Positions 42,076 through 52,564 of a stretch of 64,000 bases of DNA are shown here, one piece after another. Positions within the stretch are counted from its first letter, which is position 1. Each line of letters opens with the position of its first letter. The DNA comes from Chrysophaeum taylorii (Eukaryota; Sar; Pelagophyceae; Pelagomonadales; Pelagomonadaceae): positions 152,469-216,468 of the forward strand of contig JAQMWT010000021.1 in NCBI GenBank assembly GCA_029834535.1, read 5' to 3'. The position numbers and the translations under genes are program-made. Below the pieces are notes generated by a model. It saw only the letters and a program-made list of their open reading frames with translations, was not told where the DNA came from and made no database searches.

Positions 42076-43718
42076 CTCCTCCACCGAGCACAATAAGTTA
42101 GTGCGATATTGTCGGCCTTCGCCCTCGCGCTCAGGAGACACCCACGGAAGTGAACTCCTCCCCTTTGATAATGCTGGCTTCTTATAATATATTGATGTGG
42201 CTAGCTAACTACCTATAGGCCAGACCAGTGCATGCGGCGTCGTCGGCTGCACCCAGCGCCGTGGCTCTTGGGATTTCAGCAGGGGGTTCAGACGGGGTGT
42301 GCTGTTCGTACTACGAAGCTACGATGATCATTACAACCGTATTAGATACGATCATTAAAACGCTACAATATCTAAATAGGACCAATCTCATCATCATCGC
42401 CAGTCGGCTGTCCTCTCCTTGCAACAACCAGCTGAAGCAGCCAACGCGCACGAACGCCGCCACGCCATGTTTTCCAAGAACACATCAACATATTGCAGTA
42501 ATCAAAGTCGCGGCATATGGAGCGAAGAGTGAAGCAGGTGCGCAGCATAACACAGGCAACGAAACTCCTCAACGAGCTCATCACGCACTTTAAAGCGCGT
42601 GTGCCGAGCTGCTTGTAATATTGTCATTTACTGGTGACCACTTGAACGCGGAGGGGTATGATCGCGCTGAACGTCGACATATTATAAGGCTTGCACCGCA
42701 GCCCGATTATCTCTGTGTTTTGATGCGACGACCCTCGCGCACTTCAAACACTTACACGCCGAACAAATAATTTAACATAGGTGCAACACGATCGTCGGTA
42801 AAACATGAAACCCGAATATGGCAATTCGACATAGAGGACTAAACGCACTACAATGTGTGTCACAAGCGCCCGCAATATATGGCGAGTGCTTATGCCAGGC
42901 ACGCGGCATCGCCCCACTCAGCCTTCAAGGTAAAAGCTCTGAGCAACATGGATAGAATTTTTTTATAATAGCCAGTCGCTGCAACAGATCAGCGATCCGC
43001 ATAATTAAATCCCATTTCAAAAAACGTGATATGATCGCTGAATACAGGCACGGCATATGCTTAGCGAGTTCCAGGCACTTCGAGAGCCGTAGTTGAGACG
43101 GAACAGCGACCTTCGTCGTCGTCGTCGTCGTCGTCGTCTTGGATGCGTAAGCACCACTCGTAACGTCGCTGGAGCCGCAGACACCATGTGCTGTCGATCA
43201 GTCTGTAAACCGAAACGAGTCCCTTTTTTTTTCCAGACGAATTTCTCGGTCCGCCTGTCGTGTGCCGTTCTCGATCTTGGTTTGACTGCGGCGTGAGTCA
43301 AAAAAAAACACGGTTGAGGTGCGTAACCAAAGACACATTCTCGACGGGGTCCTTGCTTGCTTTGCTTATTCCGTGATACAGAAACCGCGCAAACTGTATT
43401 ACAATGCGAGACCGGCGCTAGCGATCTAGTCGAGTCGTGACGAGGGCAGTCGCTCGCTCACTCGTTGGACACGTCGCCTGTGATAATAATAATACCCTCA
43501 ATGGGGGCCTGGTTGTGAAGTCCACCATTCTCCGGGCGAGCAGGACTACACGACGCGACAGACAATAGTCGTCTGAGTGCCTGGTCGTGCTTTTTAATCC
43601 TCTCGCCACAAGACGACTCGTCGTTTTGGCTCCTTGAGCAGCAGCTGCTGCTGCAGCTGCTATAGGTCGAAGCACAGAGCTACCAGAGGTCGAAGAGGAC
43701 GAGAACAAATTGCTTGTC
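42076..43718. other. Gene-poor stretch with lower GC
   Basis: About 1.6 kb with no ORF having a recognisable domain; composition is less GC-rich than the flanking genes. A CGT/GTC run lies at about 43106-43140. Several phrases (CAGGCACG, CGGCATATGG) recur in this and the 11-14 kb region, so it may be another eroded element, but I cannot identify it. Confidence 0.4.
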
Positions 43719-46469
43719 TCAATGTGTGGCGGAATCGCCGTCGGCGTCGTCACCGCTCTCCATAGAAGCGAGGGTGCGCTGGAAGGCGGTTGTTTTTTTC
43801 GGGGACGAGGAATGTCGACGATGACCAATGACGGCGCGCTCGGCGCGGAATCTCGCGGGGGCGGGGATGAGCTCGGAGCGCGGGTGCGAGGACACGGTGT
43901 CTAGGGTGCGGGCGAATTTTTCGGAGCGCTCGTCGTAGGCGAGCGCGAGGATGTGGGCGAGCGTGACGTACAAGTTCAACGCGAGGGCGGGGTCGGAGTT
44001 GCGCAGATCGCGTATCGTCCTGAACTTGAGCAGGTGGACTTTGCACCTCGTCTCGGCGCGCGTCGCGCCGATCGATCGGCGGCCGCTGAAAAGCTCCGGG
44101 AGACCGACGACGCCGCCCGGGCCGAGGCGCACCATTCGAAAGACCGGAGAAGATTCCAGAGCGTCACCGAGGCAGGTCGAGGGCGCCTGGTCGGGCTCGC
44201 GACGCACGGCGACGACGCCGAGCTCGACGAAGGCGATGCCGTCCTCCTCGTCCAAAGTGCTACCTCGGAACGGCAGCCCCGGCCGGAAGATATGGTCGTC
44301 GCGCTCGTACCGCACCACCCGCGTCAAAGGCTCGAGCCTGGCGAGGGTGTCGACGTCGACGAAGTCAGCGCCGCACCGACGCGCGAGCGTCGACAAGACT
44401 TGTCGGAAGCCCGTCTTAGGCGTGGTGTTGGCGACGACTTTGTTGTCGTAGTCGTCGAAGGGGCGGGGCGGGGGGTCGCGCGAAGGGGAGCGGTAGGCTT
44501 CGATCGCCTGGAGGATCGCGTCTTCGCACGCCGAGAGGGCGTCGTCGAGGTGCTCGGCCACCCAGGCCGCGCGCGGTTGCAGATCGCAAAGTAGCACCTT
44601 GTCGGTGACGGGGAGGGGTCTGAGGTCGAGTCCGGCGCGGGCGACGCGGTTCTTGACGGCGCGGCACCCCGATAATAAGAGAGCGCACTGGCGCCCGTGA
44701 CAGAGCTCGGCGGCGTACACGAGGGCATCGGCGGCGCTCGCGTCGACGTCGAGGACCAACGTAAAGTCGACGATGATGCACTTCGGCGGTCTGCCGAGGG
44801 TGTCGACGCCGTCCGAGACGAGAACGCGAATCGATCGCACCAACTGGTTCGCGTTGAACCAGTAGAGAAGGCCGTGGAGGCGCAGAATTTGCACGAGGTG
44901 GCCGTCGTCGTCGAGGGCATGGCACGCGAAGGGGGAACGCTGGGTAGTGGACCGCTGGAGCGCGGCCGAACCGTGGTACTTGAAGACGCCAAAGCCGTGG
45001 GACTTGACGGTGAAGAGGATGACGGTGAGTTGCGCGCCGACCGAAAGGCCCGCGAGCATGCCGTTGACGACGAAGACGACGAGGATTGCGACGACGACAA
45101 AAGATTCGGCGGCCGAGAGGGCGCGCGGCGGGACGAAGCAGGGCTTGACTACAAAGGTGTAAGCGAGGATCCACCCCTGGTGGATGAGGAGTCCCGCGAA
45201 GGCAAACTTGGGCACGATGGCGAGCGGCGACGCGCCGCCGAAGAGCGCGGCGAGAGCACAGATGATCACCACCGCGAGAGCAGAGTTCCCCGTGTCGCTC
45301 GAGGCACCCATCTCGCGCAGCGAGACGGCCGTCGACAGCTGGGGCTGCGCGCCGAAGGAACCGACGGCGGCGGCCGCGACGTTCGCGGCGCCGACGACGA
45401 CGAGTTCCTTGCGCGTGTCGAGCGGCTGCGCGCAACGCTTGCGAAACGCGCGCTCCCAGGTCGGGTACACGAGCGAGGACTTGAAAACGACGAGCAGGCA
45501 CAACGCGGCGTAGCGCCCCACGAGCGGCAGGGACGCGACGTCGCGCCACGCGACGCCGTCGAGCTTCAGCCATTCGACGACGACGCCGGGTCCGTCGTCG
45601 TCGAGGACGGCCGGGTCGAACAGGAACCCGCAGGCGCGCGCAGTTTGAAGCGTGTCGTGCCACGACGGCGAATACCAGGCAGCGAGGGCGGCGTAGAAGA
45701 TGGCGCCAAAGAGCAGCATGAGCGGGAGCGAGCTTCGAACGGGGTTGCCGCCAACTTTCGAGCTCAGCACGATGCTCGCTCCTCCGAAGACAAGCGCAGG
45801 GGCGTAGGCCGCGGCAGCGATCGCGCGGGGGGAGCCCGAAAATAACGGGCAGCCCGCGTCGTCGTCGAGCATCACGACGACCGTCGCTATCGCGTACGAC
45901 TGGCGAAGCAAAACAACGCCCACTGCTCCGAGGAGGCCGCACACGATGGGGTACGGCACGAACTCGCCTATCCGTAGAAAGGCACTGTTTCCCGCGGCGA
46001 CCAATCCCAATCCTGCGCACCCGACGGCGATCAGCATCGTCGCGACGTACGTCGAGCCCAGGTCCTTCCCGGAGTCCGCCGCGTATTTGGGCAGCGACAA
46101 CAGCATGTCGTTCAGCATCGGGCAAACGAAAAGATCCGGGGCAACGATCATGAATGGCGCTTTCGAAAAGGCGTACTCGACCGCACCGACGACCACGACA
46201 CCCACGAGCGCCATTCTCGACCCGCCACCCAGAAGAGAAGGGACGGTCATGCCAAATGTCGCGAACGAGAACGAGACCGACACGACGCCCACGACGAAGA
46301 AGGCGATCACCCCGGCAGAAATGTCCACGACGAGCTGCTTGGTCGTCGTCGCAGCGCTCTGCCCGTTCTCGACGACGGCGCCATACGTTGGCAGCTTGGG
46401 GAGCTCCTGCTGTGCTTCCTTCATTTTTTTGTCGTCCCTGACAGACGCTGCTGCTCCACCGATATTCAA
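43719..46469 (-). CDS. SulP/SLC26 anion transporter with STAS and cNMP-binding domains
   Basis: The 916-residue product has a SulP membrane core at about residues 45-480 with multiple TM helices (ATFGMTVPSLLGGG, GEFVPYPIVCGLLGAVGVVL), a STAS domain at about 540-650 (PPKCIIVDFTLVLDVDASAA), and a C-terminal cyclic-nucleotide-binding-like domain at about 740-860 (DEEDGIAFVELGVVAVRRE). SulP proteins move sulfate, bicarbonate or other anions. The SulP-STAS-cNMP layout occurs in microbial and fungal vacuolar members, so ligand-regulated vacuolar or plasma-membrane transport is possible. Start ATG 46469; Met 46424 is an alternative. Confidence 0.85.
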   Translation of the reverse strand: MNIGGAAASVRDDKKMKEAQQELPKLPTYGAVVENGQSAATTTKQLVVDISAGVIAFFVVGVVSVSFSFATFGMTVPSLLGGGSRMALVGVVVVGAVEYAFSKAPFMIVAPDLFVCPMLNDMLLSLPKYAADSGKDLGSTYVATMLIAVGCAGLGLVAAGNSAFLRIGEFVPYPIVCGLLGAVGVVLLRQSYAIATVVVMLDDDAGCPLFSGSPRAIAAAAYAPALVFGGASIVLSSKVGGNPVRSSLPLMLLFGAIFYAALAAWYSPSWHDTLQTARACGFLFDPAVLDDDGPGVVVEWLKLDGVAWRDVASLPLVGRYAALCLLVVFKSSLVYPTWERAFRKRCAQPLDTRKELVVVGAANVAAAAVGSFGAQPQLSTAVSLREMGASSDTGNSALAVVIICALAALFGGASPLAIVPKFAFAGLLIHQGWILAYTFVVKPCFVPPRALSAAESFVVVAILVVFVVNGMLAGLSVGAQLTVILFTVKSHGFGVFKYHGSAALQRSTTQRSPFACHALDDDGHLVQILRLHGLLYWFNANQLVRSIRVLVSDGVDTLGRPPKCIIVDFTLVLDVDASAADALVYAAELCHGRQCALLLSGCRAVKNRVARAGLDLRPLPVTDKVLLCDLQPRAAWVAEHLDDALSACEDAILQAIEAYRSPSRDPPPRPFDDYDNKVVANTTPKTGFRQVLSTLARRCGADFVDVDTLARLEPLTRVVRYERDDHIFRPGLPFRGSTLDEEDGIAFVELGVVAVRREPDQAPSTCLGDALESSPVFRMVRLGPGGVVGLPELFSGRRSIGATRAETRCKVHLLKFRTIRDLRNSDPALALNLYVTLAHILALAYDERSEKFARTLDTVSSHPRSELIPAPARFRAERAVIGHRRHSSSPKKTTAFQRTLASMESGDDADGDSATH

Positions 46470-47712
46470 TGATACGATAACAAAATCGTTGTACTACAAG
46501 AAATCTTCCACCTGTATAGTGGTAGGCGTTACTCTAGTCGCTAACTTCAAGATTACGATGGTTCACGGTGCCCTCTTTCCCAAAATTAGGATCTACACCT
46601 CCCAGGCTCATCAAACACCTGGAGGTTCAAACAGCTGCAGAAACAAATGTGATGTATCTTGTTGTTAAAGTCGAAAAAGAGAGGGGGGCATAATGAAGTG
46701 CAAGAGATACGTAAGAGAGGTGCACAGAAGGCTTAGCGCGGGCGCGGACCGAAGCAACGGCAGGCGGAAAGAACGCACGCTGGATACAAATTGCTGCGAG
46801 GACAACGCAGGGGGGCGCAGAGAGTGGCACGCGAAACAAGAATGAAGTGCAAAGGGAGGGAGGGAGGTGCACAGAAAAGTGACCAATCAACAAATTATAA
46901 GCCAGCCTAGTGCGCGGGGCGTAGCCTACTCCCAATGCAGTTGCGCTCAGGATCAGAATTGCAGGGACAAGAGACGACAACAAATGCGCTGAAAAGAGCG
47001 TCGGGGGTCGCGAGTCACAAAAAGAAATGACGAACTGCAAGTAGTAGCGCGCCTGAAAGCAGAACAGGAGTAGGATGACAACAACAACAGCTTGTCGCCA
47101 ACCTCTCGGCGATGAAGACAACAACGACGACCGGCCACAGCCACGTGTACATGGTCCGACAGAATCCATCAACTTCGCTTTTCTAAAGGGACTTGGCATT
47201 TTGGGCGCTCCCAGCATCTGCTACCCCCTTTTCTGAGCAGCTTGGGGTCCCCACGTCGAATTCAGAGAGCCGTGTCCGCTTTCCCTGGCCACTTGTCTCC
47301 CACTCTTCCGATTCTCAACTCCTACCGGATGCTTCGCTGGATGTTCGCGATGCTCTCGCCGCGGCTGTATTGCGACAGGAAATTTCTCCCTCCATAGTTG
47401 CCGTTGTCTCGCACATCCGGTCACTTGCCTTGCCCCGCTCTTCTTATTATTATAAGTGGGTGTTTCGCCTTATAAGAATGAGTGTCCGGGTGCCCCTCTT
47501 GAATCGTCGTTTTTGCCCTGTTTGTGGTTCGTGAGCTTCCCAGGGACGTCGGTCGTGTCCGTACTGGTCTGGCACTAATATTAATGGCAGCGTATTATTT
47601 TGGAACAAGATGACCATATTATTATTATTCGCGGTTGTTGTTGCCTCGCAGCTTTTACTTTCTTCTGAAAGCCGCCATGACATCAGTCGAGCTTTAAAAA
47701 AACCCTCGTTGA
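46470..47712. other. Intergenic, no gene recognised
   Basis: About 1.2 kb between two divergently transcribed genes. A 196-codon minus-strand ORF (47217-46627) is hydrophobic and low in complexity, with no domain; it is probably accidental. Short ATT tracts occur near 47443-47455 and 47619-47628. Promoters of both flanking genes presumably lie here. Confidence 0.45.
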
Positions 47713-48885
47713 ATGATGGACGATGCGTGCGTCTTGTTCGAATTGGGGACAACGAATCTCGGGGTGTCGCTGCTCGACGAGAAGCGGGCGAACCGGTGCT
47801 GCGTTTCGAGTGCCGAGGAGGCCTCCAAGGCGTCCGCGCGGCGGCTGCGGAGCACGCCGTATCTGCAAGAGGTGAGCTTGTCGGTACGCACGCCGCCCTA
47901 CACGCGCGTCGAGCGAGAAGACCGGGCGGATCGGTGGGTGGGTGAGGTCCTCCCGGAGCACCATGGTCTATTCGCGAATTTGCGTCGCGGGATGCGGCCC
48001 GCGAATCCGCACGAGCGCGGTCACGTCGAACTGGAGGAAGTGGTGGCGGCGAGGGTGTCGCTCTCGATGGACGAAGTACTGTACGGTGACTTGACCGAGG
48101 AGTTCCGGGAGGTGTTAGAGGATCGGGGCCGCGTGCGGCGGCTCGACGAGACGATGCGCCAGGAACTCGCTCGGCGGTTTGGCGACTGGATCGTTTCGGA
48201 GGTCGCGGTCGGCGGGCAGTGCGGTTACCGGAGAGTCCGCGGCATGGCGCCCGCGCCAACCACCTGGGTCGAGTCGGCCCTCGCCACACTCTTCGACGGC
48301 TACGAAGCCCTCGTTGGGACGGACGACGACGACGCTAGACTTCTCGTCGCGAGCGACGGCGCTCGAATCTCCGTCGTCGACGCTCGGCCGCCCTTGGCGC
48401 CGCGCCGGACGCGCTCCTTCGAGCCCAACCTCGTGCACTGGCGTGATTATGCAAGAGATCACCCCCAGACCATTGCGCTCCTCCGCAAGGCTTCTCTCCT
48501 CCACCTCCTGCGCCAAGCCTACGTCAGCCTCTTGCGCCTTCTCACGCTCAGGCGCGCGCGAGAGCGCTGGGCTGCCAAGCTCAAGGACATGCTCGACCAT
48601 GCGGTGGAGACGGCACGCTTCGACAAGGTCCTCAACGCGGGCGAAGCCTGGGTCGTCGATCCCCACGCGGTCTGCCTCGGTGCCGGCCTCGCCGAGGGTT
48701 CCCTCGCCTCCGTCTTTGTCTGCGAAGATCAGATAGACCTGGACGACCAGCTCGCCGCCTTGGACGACGACGACGAGGCCAACAGGCTCGTCCTCGAGGA
48801 CAACATACGCAAGCTCGACAACTGGATCGCCAATCAGGCGCGACAAGACGCGGAGTTTGACCTTGGTGCCTTCTACGGCGATTGA
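47713..48885 (+). CDS. Protein of unknown function
   Basis: The 390-residue single-exon product is charged and mainly helical, with no TM helix. The N-terminus (CVLFELGTTNLGVSLLDE) reads like a beta-hairpin. The C-terminal third has HLLRQAYVSLLRLLTLRRAR and a late acidic segment (DDQLAALDDDDEANRLVLED). No known domain was recognised. ATG 47713 and 47716 are adjacent start candidates. Confidence 0.6.
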   Translation: MMDDACVLFELGTTNLGVSLLDEKRANRCCVSSAEEASKASARRLRSTPYLQEVSLSVRTPPYTRVEREDRADRWVGEVLPEHHGLFANLRRGMRPANPHERGHVELEEVVAARVSLSMDEVLYGDLTEEFREVLEDRGRVRRLDETMRQELARRFGDWIVSEVAVGGQCGYRRVRGMAPAPTTWVESALATLFDGYEALVGTDDDDARLLVASDGARISVVDARPPLAPRRTRSFEPNLVHWRDYARDHPQTIALLRKASLLHLLRQAYVSLLRLLTLRRARERWAAKLKDMLDHAVETARFDKVLNAGEAWVVDPHAVCLGAGLAEGSLASVFVCEDQIDLDDQLAALDDDDEANRLVLEDNIRKLDNWIANQARQDAEFDLGAFYGD

Positions 48886-49649
48886 TCATGAATGAAACGA
48901 ACCCCCCCTGAATGATGATGCGCCCTTTCTCCTCCCCTGGGCTTGACAAAAAAAAATCCCGGCTTTATATGACCGAGGAAGGTGCGGCGCCTCCCCCTTG
49001 TTTGTTGTTCTCCCTCCCTTCGTGCGGGGAAGGGAAAAAAAAAATCGGCTTGCCGACAGACGAACCGACCGACCGAGGTTCCGTGCGTCGGCCATTATTA
49101 TTAAGTGGAAGGTCGGCGTTGTTTTAGTTCTACATCGAGACTTCGAGCCTCGCGGCGGCACAGCAACGCAGGGGTTTTTCTTTAACCCACGCACGTTCTT
49201 GGCGGCTCGGAGCACCACCACCCCAGACAATGAATGGCCCCTTTCGTTTCGTTTTTTAAGCACAAGACTTAGTGCAGGCCAGTAAGCTCACCTAGTCCCA
49301 ATCTCAAGCCCCGTAAGTACGGTTAGGCTAACGCCTTGCCGTCCTTACTTGCAACGCTCTCACCCCCGCCAATCTAAGCTGCTTTGATCAGCGCACGTGT
49401 TCGCTAACCTTTGAGTTTACTCCTCCTTCTTAAACCCCAGTAATTGAAAGTAAGTTCACCTGGTCCCAGTTCACCTTATTGGTGGGTAGCACGCAGGGCG
49501 TTGGGTGGTATGGAGTAAATTTAAAGGGTTAGGGAGTATAACAAAGTGGTAAGGGAGAATATTCAAGGGTTAGAGATAAAATCTCTGAGGTTAGAGTTTG
49601 CGGTGTCTCTTGATTTTCGCGTGGCGCTGGTAGCGCCTCGCTGAGGAGC
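48886..49649. other. Intergenic, transposon-edge sequence
   Basis: A pair of similar phrases, AGTAAGCTCACCTAGTCCCA (about 49278) and AGTAAGTTCACCTGGTCCCA (about 49449), lies ~171 bp apart. Nothing coding is supported. It probably includes the left part of the decayed transposon that follows. Confidence 0.4.
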
Positions 49650-50627
49650 CGACGAGCGCGACAACATGTCGGCAGCGCATGTACTGGAAGCGCTGCTGGA
49701 CACTCCTGCAACTGTTGATGGCCTCCACCGACGAAACGCGCTTCACACGAACCCGGCTCCACTGGTTTTACAACTCAGGTGACAAGCATGACAAGCTTCG
49801 TCAAATAGCGACCAACGTGACAAGATCCCGACGTTTACGACGAAGAAGACGACGACGGCGACAACGATGTCGACCTCACGATCGATCCGACAATCAAGCC
49901 CCCTTAGAAAAGGTCTTCTTACCTGAGCGCGGCGGCGTCAAGTGGTTCCAGTCTGCGGCTCTCTAGACGCTCAAGGTTGGCAAGCAGCACCAAGGCTTCT
50001 TCTGGGACTCGGACAATTTTCTCCTTCAGGCCGAGGACGTCCTCGATGTCATGGAGATTTGGTACCTTCGTCACCAGTTCCTAATTGAGGTCGACCACTC
50101 GTTGGGACGCGTATCGCTCGCTCAGTGGCCAGCTCGACAAGTTCGGCGACATCGTTCCGGGGACCTCAACCAAGGAGATCCTCGGCAATTGCCCGGACTT
50201 CAAGAACGAACTCAACCTCCTCCAGCAGCTCGTTCTTGACCGTGGCCACATCCTACTCTCGTCGCCGAAATCCACCCGGAGCTCGCCGGCGATGGCGTCG
50301 TTGAGTATGGCTGGGGCCAGTCAAAGCGGTACTACCGTCAACGTATCACCAGAACAGAAAGTGAGATGGCGCGCCGACGACGTGAGCGCGTCTTCGACAG
50401 CACTGGCCCCTAAAGCCTTCCGCCTCTCCGGCTCGTGCGGTTCTCTCGCGTCGCCCGCGAGTACAAACTCGTCTACCGCTGCGAGGACGTGGGCACCGCC
50501 GAGTTCGAACTCGCCAAAATCGATCGACAAAGAGAGACTGCGCGTCTCAAGCGCAAACACTCCTCCCATCGTGCGATCGACGCGCCAATTCTATCCGCGT
50601 TGACTCTGGAGGATAACGTCGCTGACT
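49650..50627 (+). pseudogene. Decayed DDE-superfamily transposase
   Basis: Catalytic-domain pieces can be read in shifting frames. QFLIEVDHSLG near 50080 recalls the first-Asp VDHSxGH block. CPDFKNELNLLQQLVLDRGH near 50193-50250 and, one frame on, IHPELAGDGVVEYGWGQSKR near 50271-50330 recall PKFHxELNxIExxWGxxKRyxR, with the last Glu of the triad. REYKLVYRCEDVGTAEFELA follows near 50467. Several frameshifts and stops make it inactive. The family call rests on the order and spacing of these blocks. Confidence 0.6.
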
Positions 50628-51144
50628 AGCTATATGCATGACTCTGGTGATGACCTCGACACTCGAAAAGCTCGGCGAGAGGATAGGAACAGTCCCCTCG
50701 CGTATCGGAGCCGCTCTGCCGTCCGACTTGAGTCGCTTCCGACCGCCCGCGGCACGTAGGGCGTCGAGATTGGACTCGCCATACAGTCGCCAACTTCAGG
50801 CATAGTGTATATAAGTCATGCGGGCTCGCCCGGTGTCACTTGTACCTTCACGGACAACCCAAGAGGACCCCCTCGGAGGCCCGAGCGAAACTCCAGTCCA
50901 AATCGACCGATTTCCCGCTCAAAAAAAACGCAGACTCAAACGGGGTTTATGGTCGAATATGCTTGGACCTGATTCACAGTAATCAATGCAGAGCATTATG
51001 CATGCAGTGGTAAGTCACCTGGGAAACCATCCCGTCTCATTATGAACGTCTGGAAGGTTAATTCGGGGAATGAAAGGTATGTTCCCTATATCCTCAGAAC
51101 ACGACAGGCGGCATCTAGAACTACACGAGAAAGGTTAAGTGTAT
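50628..51144. other. Sequence between DDE relic and retrotransposon
   Basis: No ORF or repeat shared with the rest of the window is recognised. The left part may be the terminal region of the DDE element. The target-site duplication of the LTR element, if any, would lie just left of 51145. Confidence 0.3.
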
Positions 51145-51317
51145 CCAGAGAGCTACACTATTATGTGTGCGACACTGGAACATTTCACACCTATCTCTAC
51201 ACGAGGGTTTTCTCTCCGTAATACGGCTTTCCCTCTCTTCTTCCTTCCTTACCCTTCCGCCCCTTTATTTCCGATTATGAAGAACCCAATCTGAAGCTCT
51301 TTTCCAACATGGAGTAG
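51145..51317 (+). repeat. Left LTR, part matched to the right copy
   Basis: Starts TCCAGAGAGC; shares ATGTGTGCGACACTGGAACA, CCCTCTCTTC and GAAGAACCCAATCTGAAGCT with the right copy in the same order. The sequence from 51318 to 52008 has no ORF of note (a 117-codon frame at 51402 has no domain). It is likely the remainder of the LTR plus leader. Confidence 0.8.
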
Positions 51318-52008
51318 GCCTCCAGGTGCGTACCGTCAGGTATGGGGTTTTCTGTTTAATTAACAGAGACTTCGCTCCTCGTTGTCAGTGTAAACGCTTC
51401 TATGTTACCTAATGTCCTTAAGGAGTTAGGGCTTAAATCCCTACCTTGTGTAGTAGCATGTGACAAGCGGAATGGTCTGTACACACCTAAGACTGCGCGC
51501 AGTCTCTACCATGTACCCGGAGAGGGTCAAATCTCTCCAGGTTATGGGCCCAGATGCGTAGGTGTGTCAGCCCAACTGTGTTGTACGTTTAAATGGAGTG
51601 ATCAATTTACGCCTGATCACGAGTACAATGCGACAATGTGTTTGGCGGTGGTCTACTGTACATATTTGTTGTGTGACGGTATGTGCCCACCAGTTAATTT
51701 GGTTTGTGACCGAGTTGGGTCGGTCACTGGTCACATGCACTCGCATAACCAATAAAATAAAAAAATTTTCCTATACAAGCCGCGGAAACTTGTACGGGTT
51801 TTTCCCTCCATTCCCCAACAAAAGACTGACTGCTCGAGAACTAATCCATTCTTCAGTCTCAAGTCACCCTGTTTAAAATAGCATGTTGATTTGTTTGGTC
51901 TTGTCAATAAGCCCACGTTTAAAATAGCGTACTGTACATAGAACCCGCACTTGAGAAACCCCTCATTTATATGTGTTGAATATGTCTATCAATCCTATAA
52001 CCTATCTC

Positions 52009-52560
52009 TTAATAGGCCACTAACTAACTAACTAACTTTAGACCTCTCCCAAGCATGGGAACCAGGCCGGACCGGCAGGAGCCGATACGGAATCACAGAG
52101 GAAAATTCACGCAGTTGGGGCAGAGGCGAGGGACGAGGACGGACGTGTTGATGGTGGACCGTCACTGCGCGCGGTCTTGTGCGAGGTCGTGCAAAAGCAG
52201 ACCGGCAGGAGCCGGTACGGAATCACAGAGGAAAATTCACGCAGTTGGGGCAGAGGCGAGGGACGAGGATGGACTTGTTGATGGTGGACCGTCACTGCGC
52301 GCGGTCTTGTGCGAGGTCGTGCAAAAGCGTCGCAGGCCGCGGGCGTGTTGGTCCACGAACAATCGACCTGTCCGTCGCGTTCTGCCCAACCGAGCGAACC
52401 CCATCCCAGCGCGGACTTTCCGGGTGCTAACCGGCCAGCCCGGGAGGCGAGCAGGCACCGTCTCACTCCGGGACGGCCGGGGCCGCCGCAGGGAGCAAGC
52501 GTGTTAGGCGCCGTCCTCCATCGCAACCAATGGTTAGCGATCGCAGGGTTAATAGGCCAC
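52009..52560 (-). mobile_element. SINE-like repeat, copy B, with 12-bp target-site duplication
   Basis: The insertion 52021-52548 is flanked by TTAATAGGCCAC on both sides (52009-52020 and 52549-52560), a perfect target-site duplication. It opens with four TAAC units. It contains an internal tandem duplication of about 130 bp (52069-52198 and 52199-52326). On the minus strand, TGGCCGGTTAGC and GGTTCGCTCGG are weak matches to tRNA-type A and B boxes, about 30 nt apart. It lies in the leader, ending 4 bp before the gag ATG at 52565. Confidence 0.75.
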
Positions 52561-52564
52561 AGTC

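Noticed and set aside
46627-47217. 196-codon hydrophobic minus-strand ORF
   Set aside because: Low-complexity sequence with no plausible topology or family; likely chance in a pyrimidine-rich intergenic region.
51402-51755. 117-codon ORF in the left end of the retrotransposon
   Set aside because: Falls in the LTR/leader and has no domain; codon pattern is not convincing.
52021-52548. Introner (intron-generating element) interpretation of the repeat
   Set aside because: TAACTAAC plus CTTCAG looks like an intron 3' end, but no GT donor lies at the other boundary, and removal is not needed to restore a frame at 52 kb.
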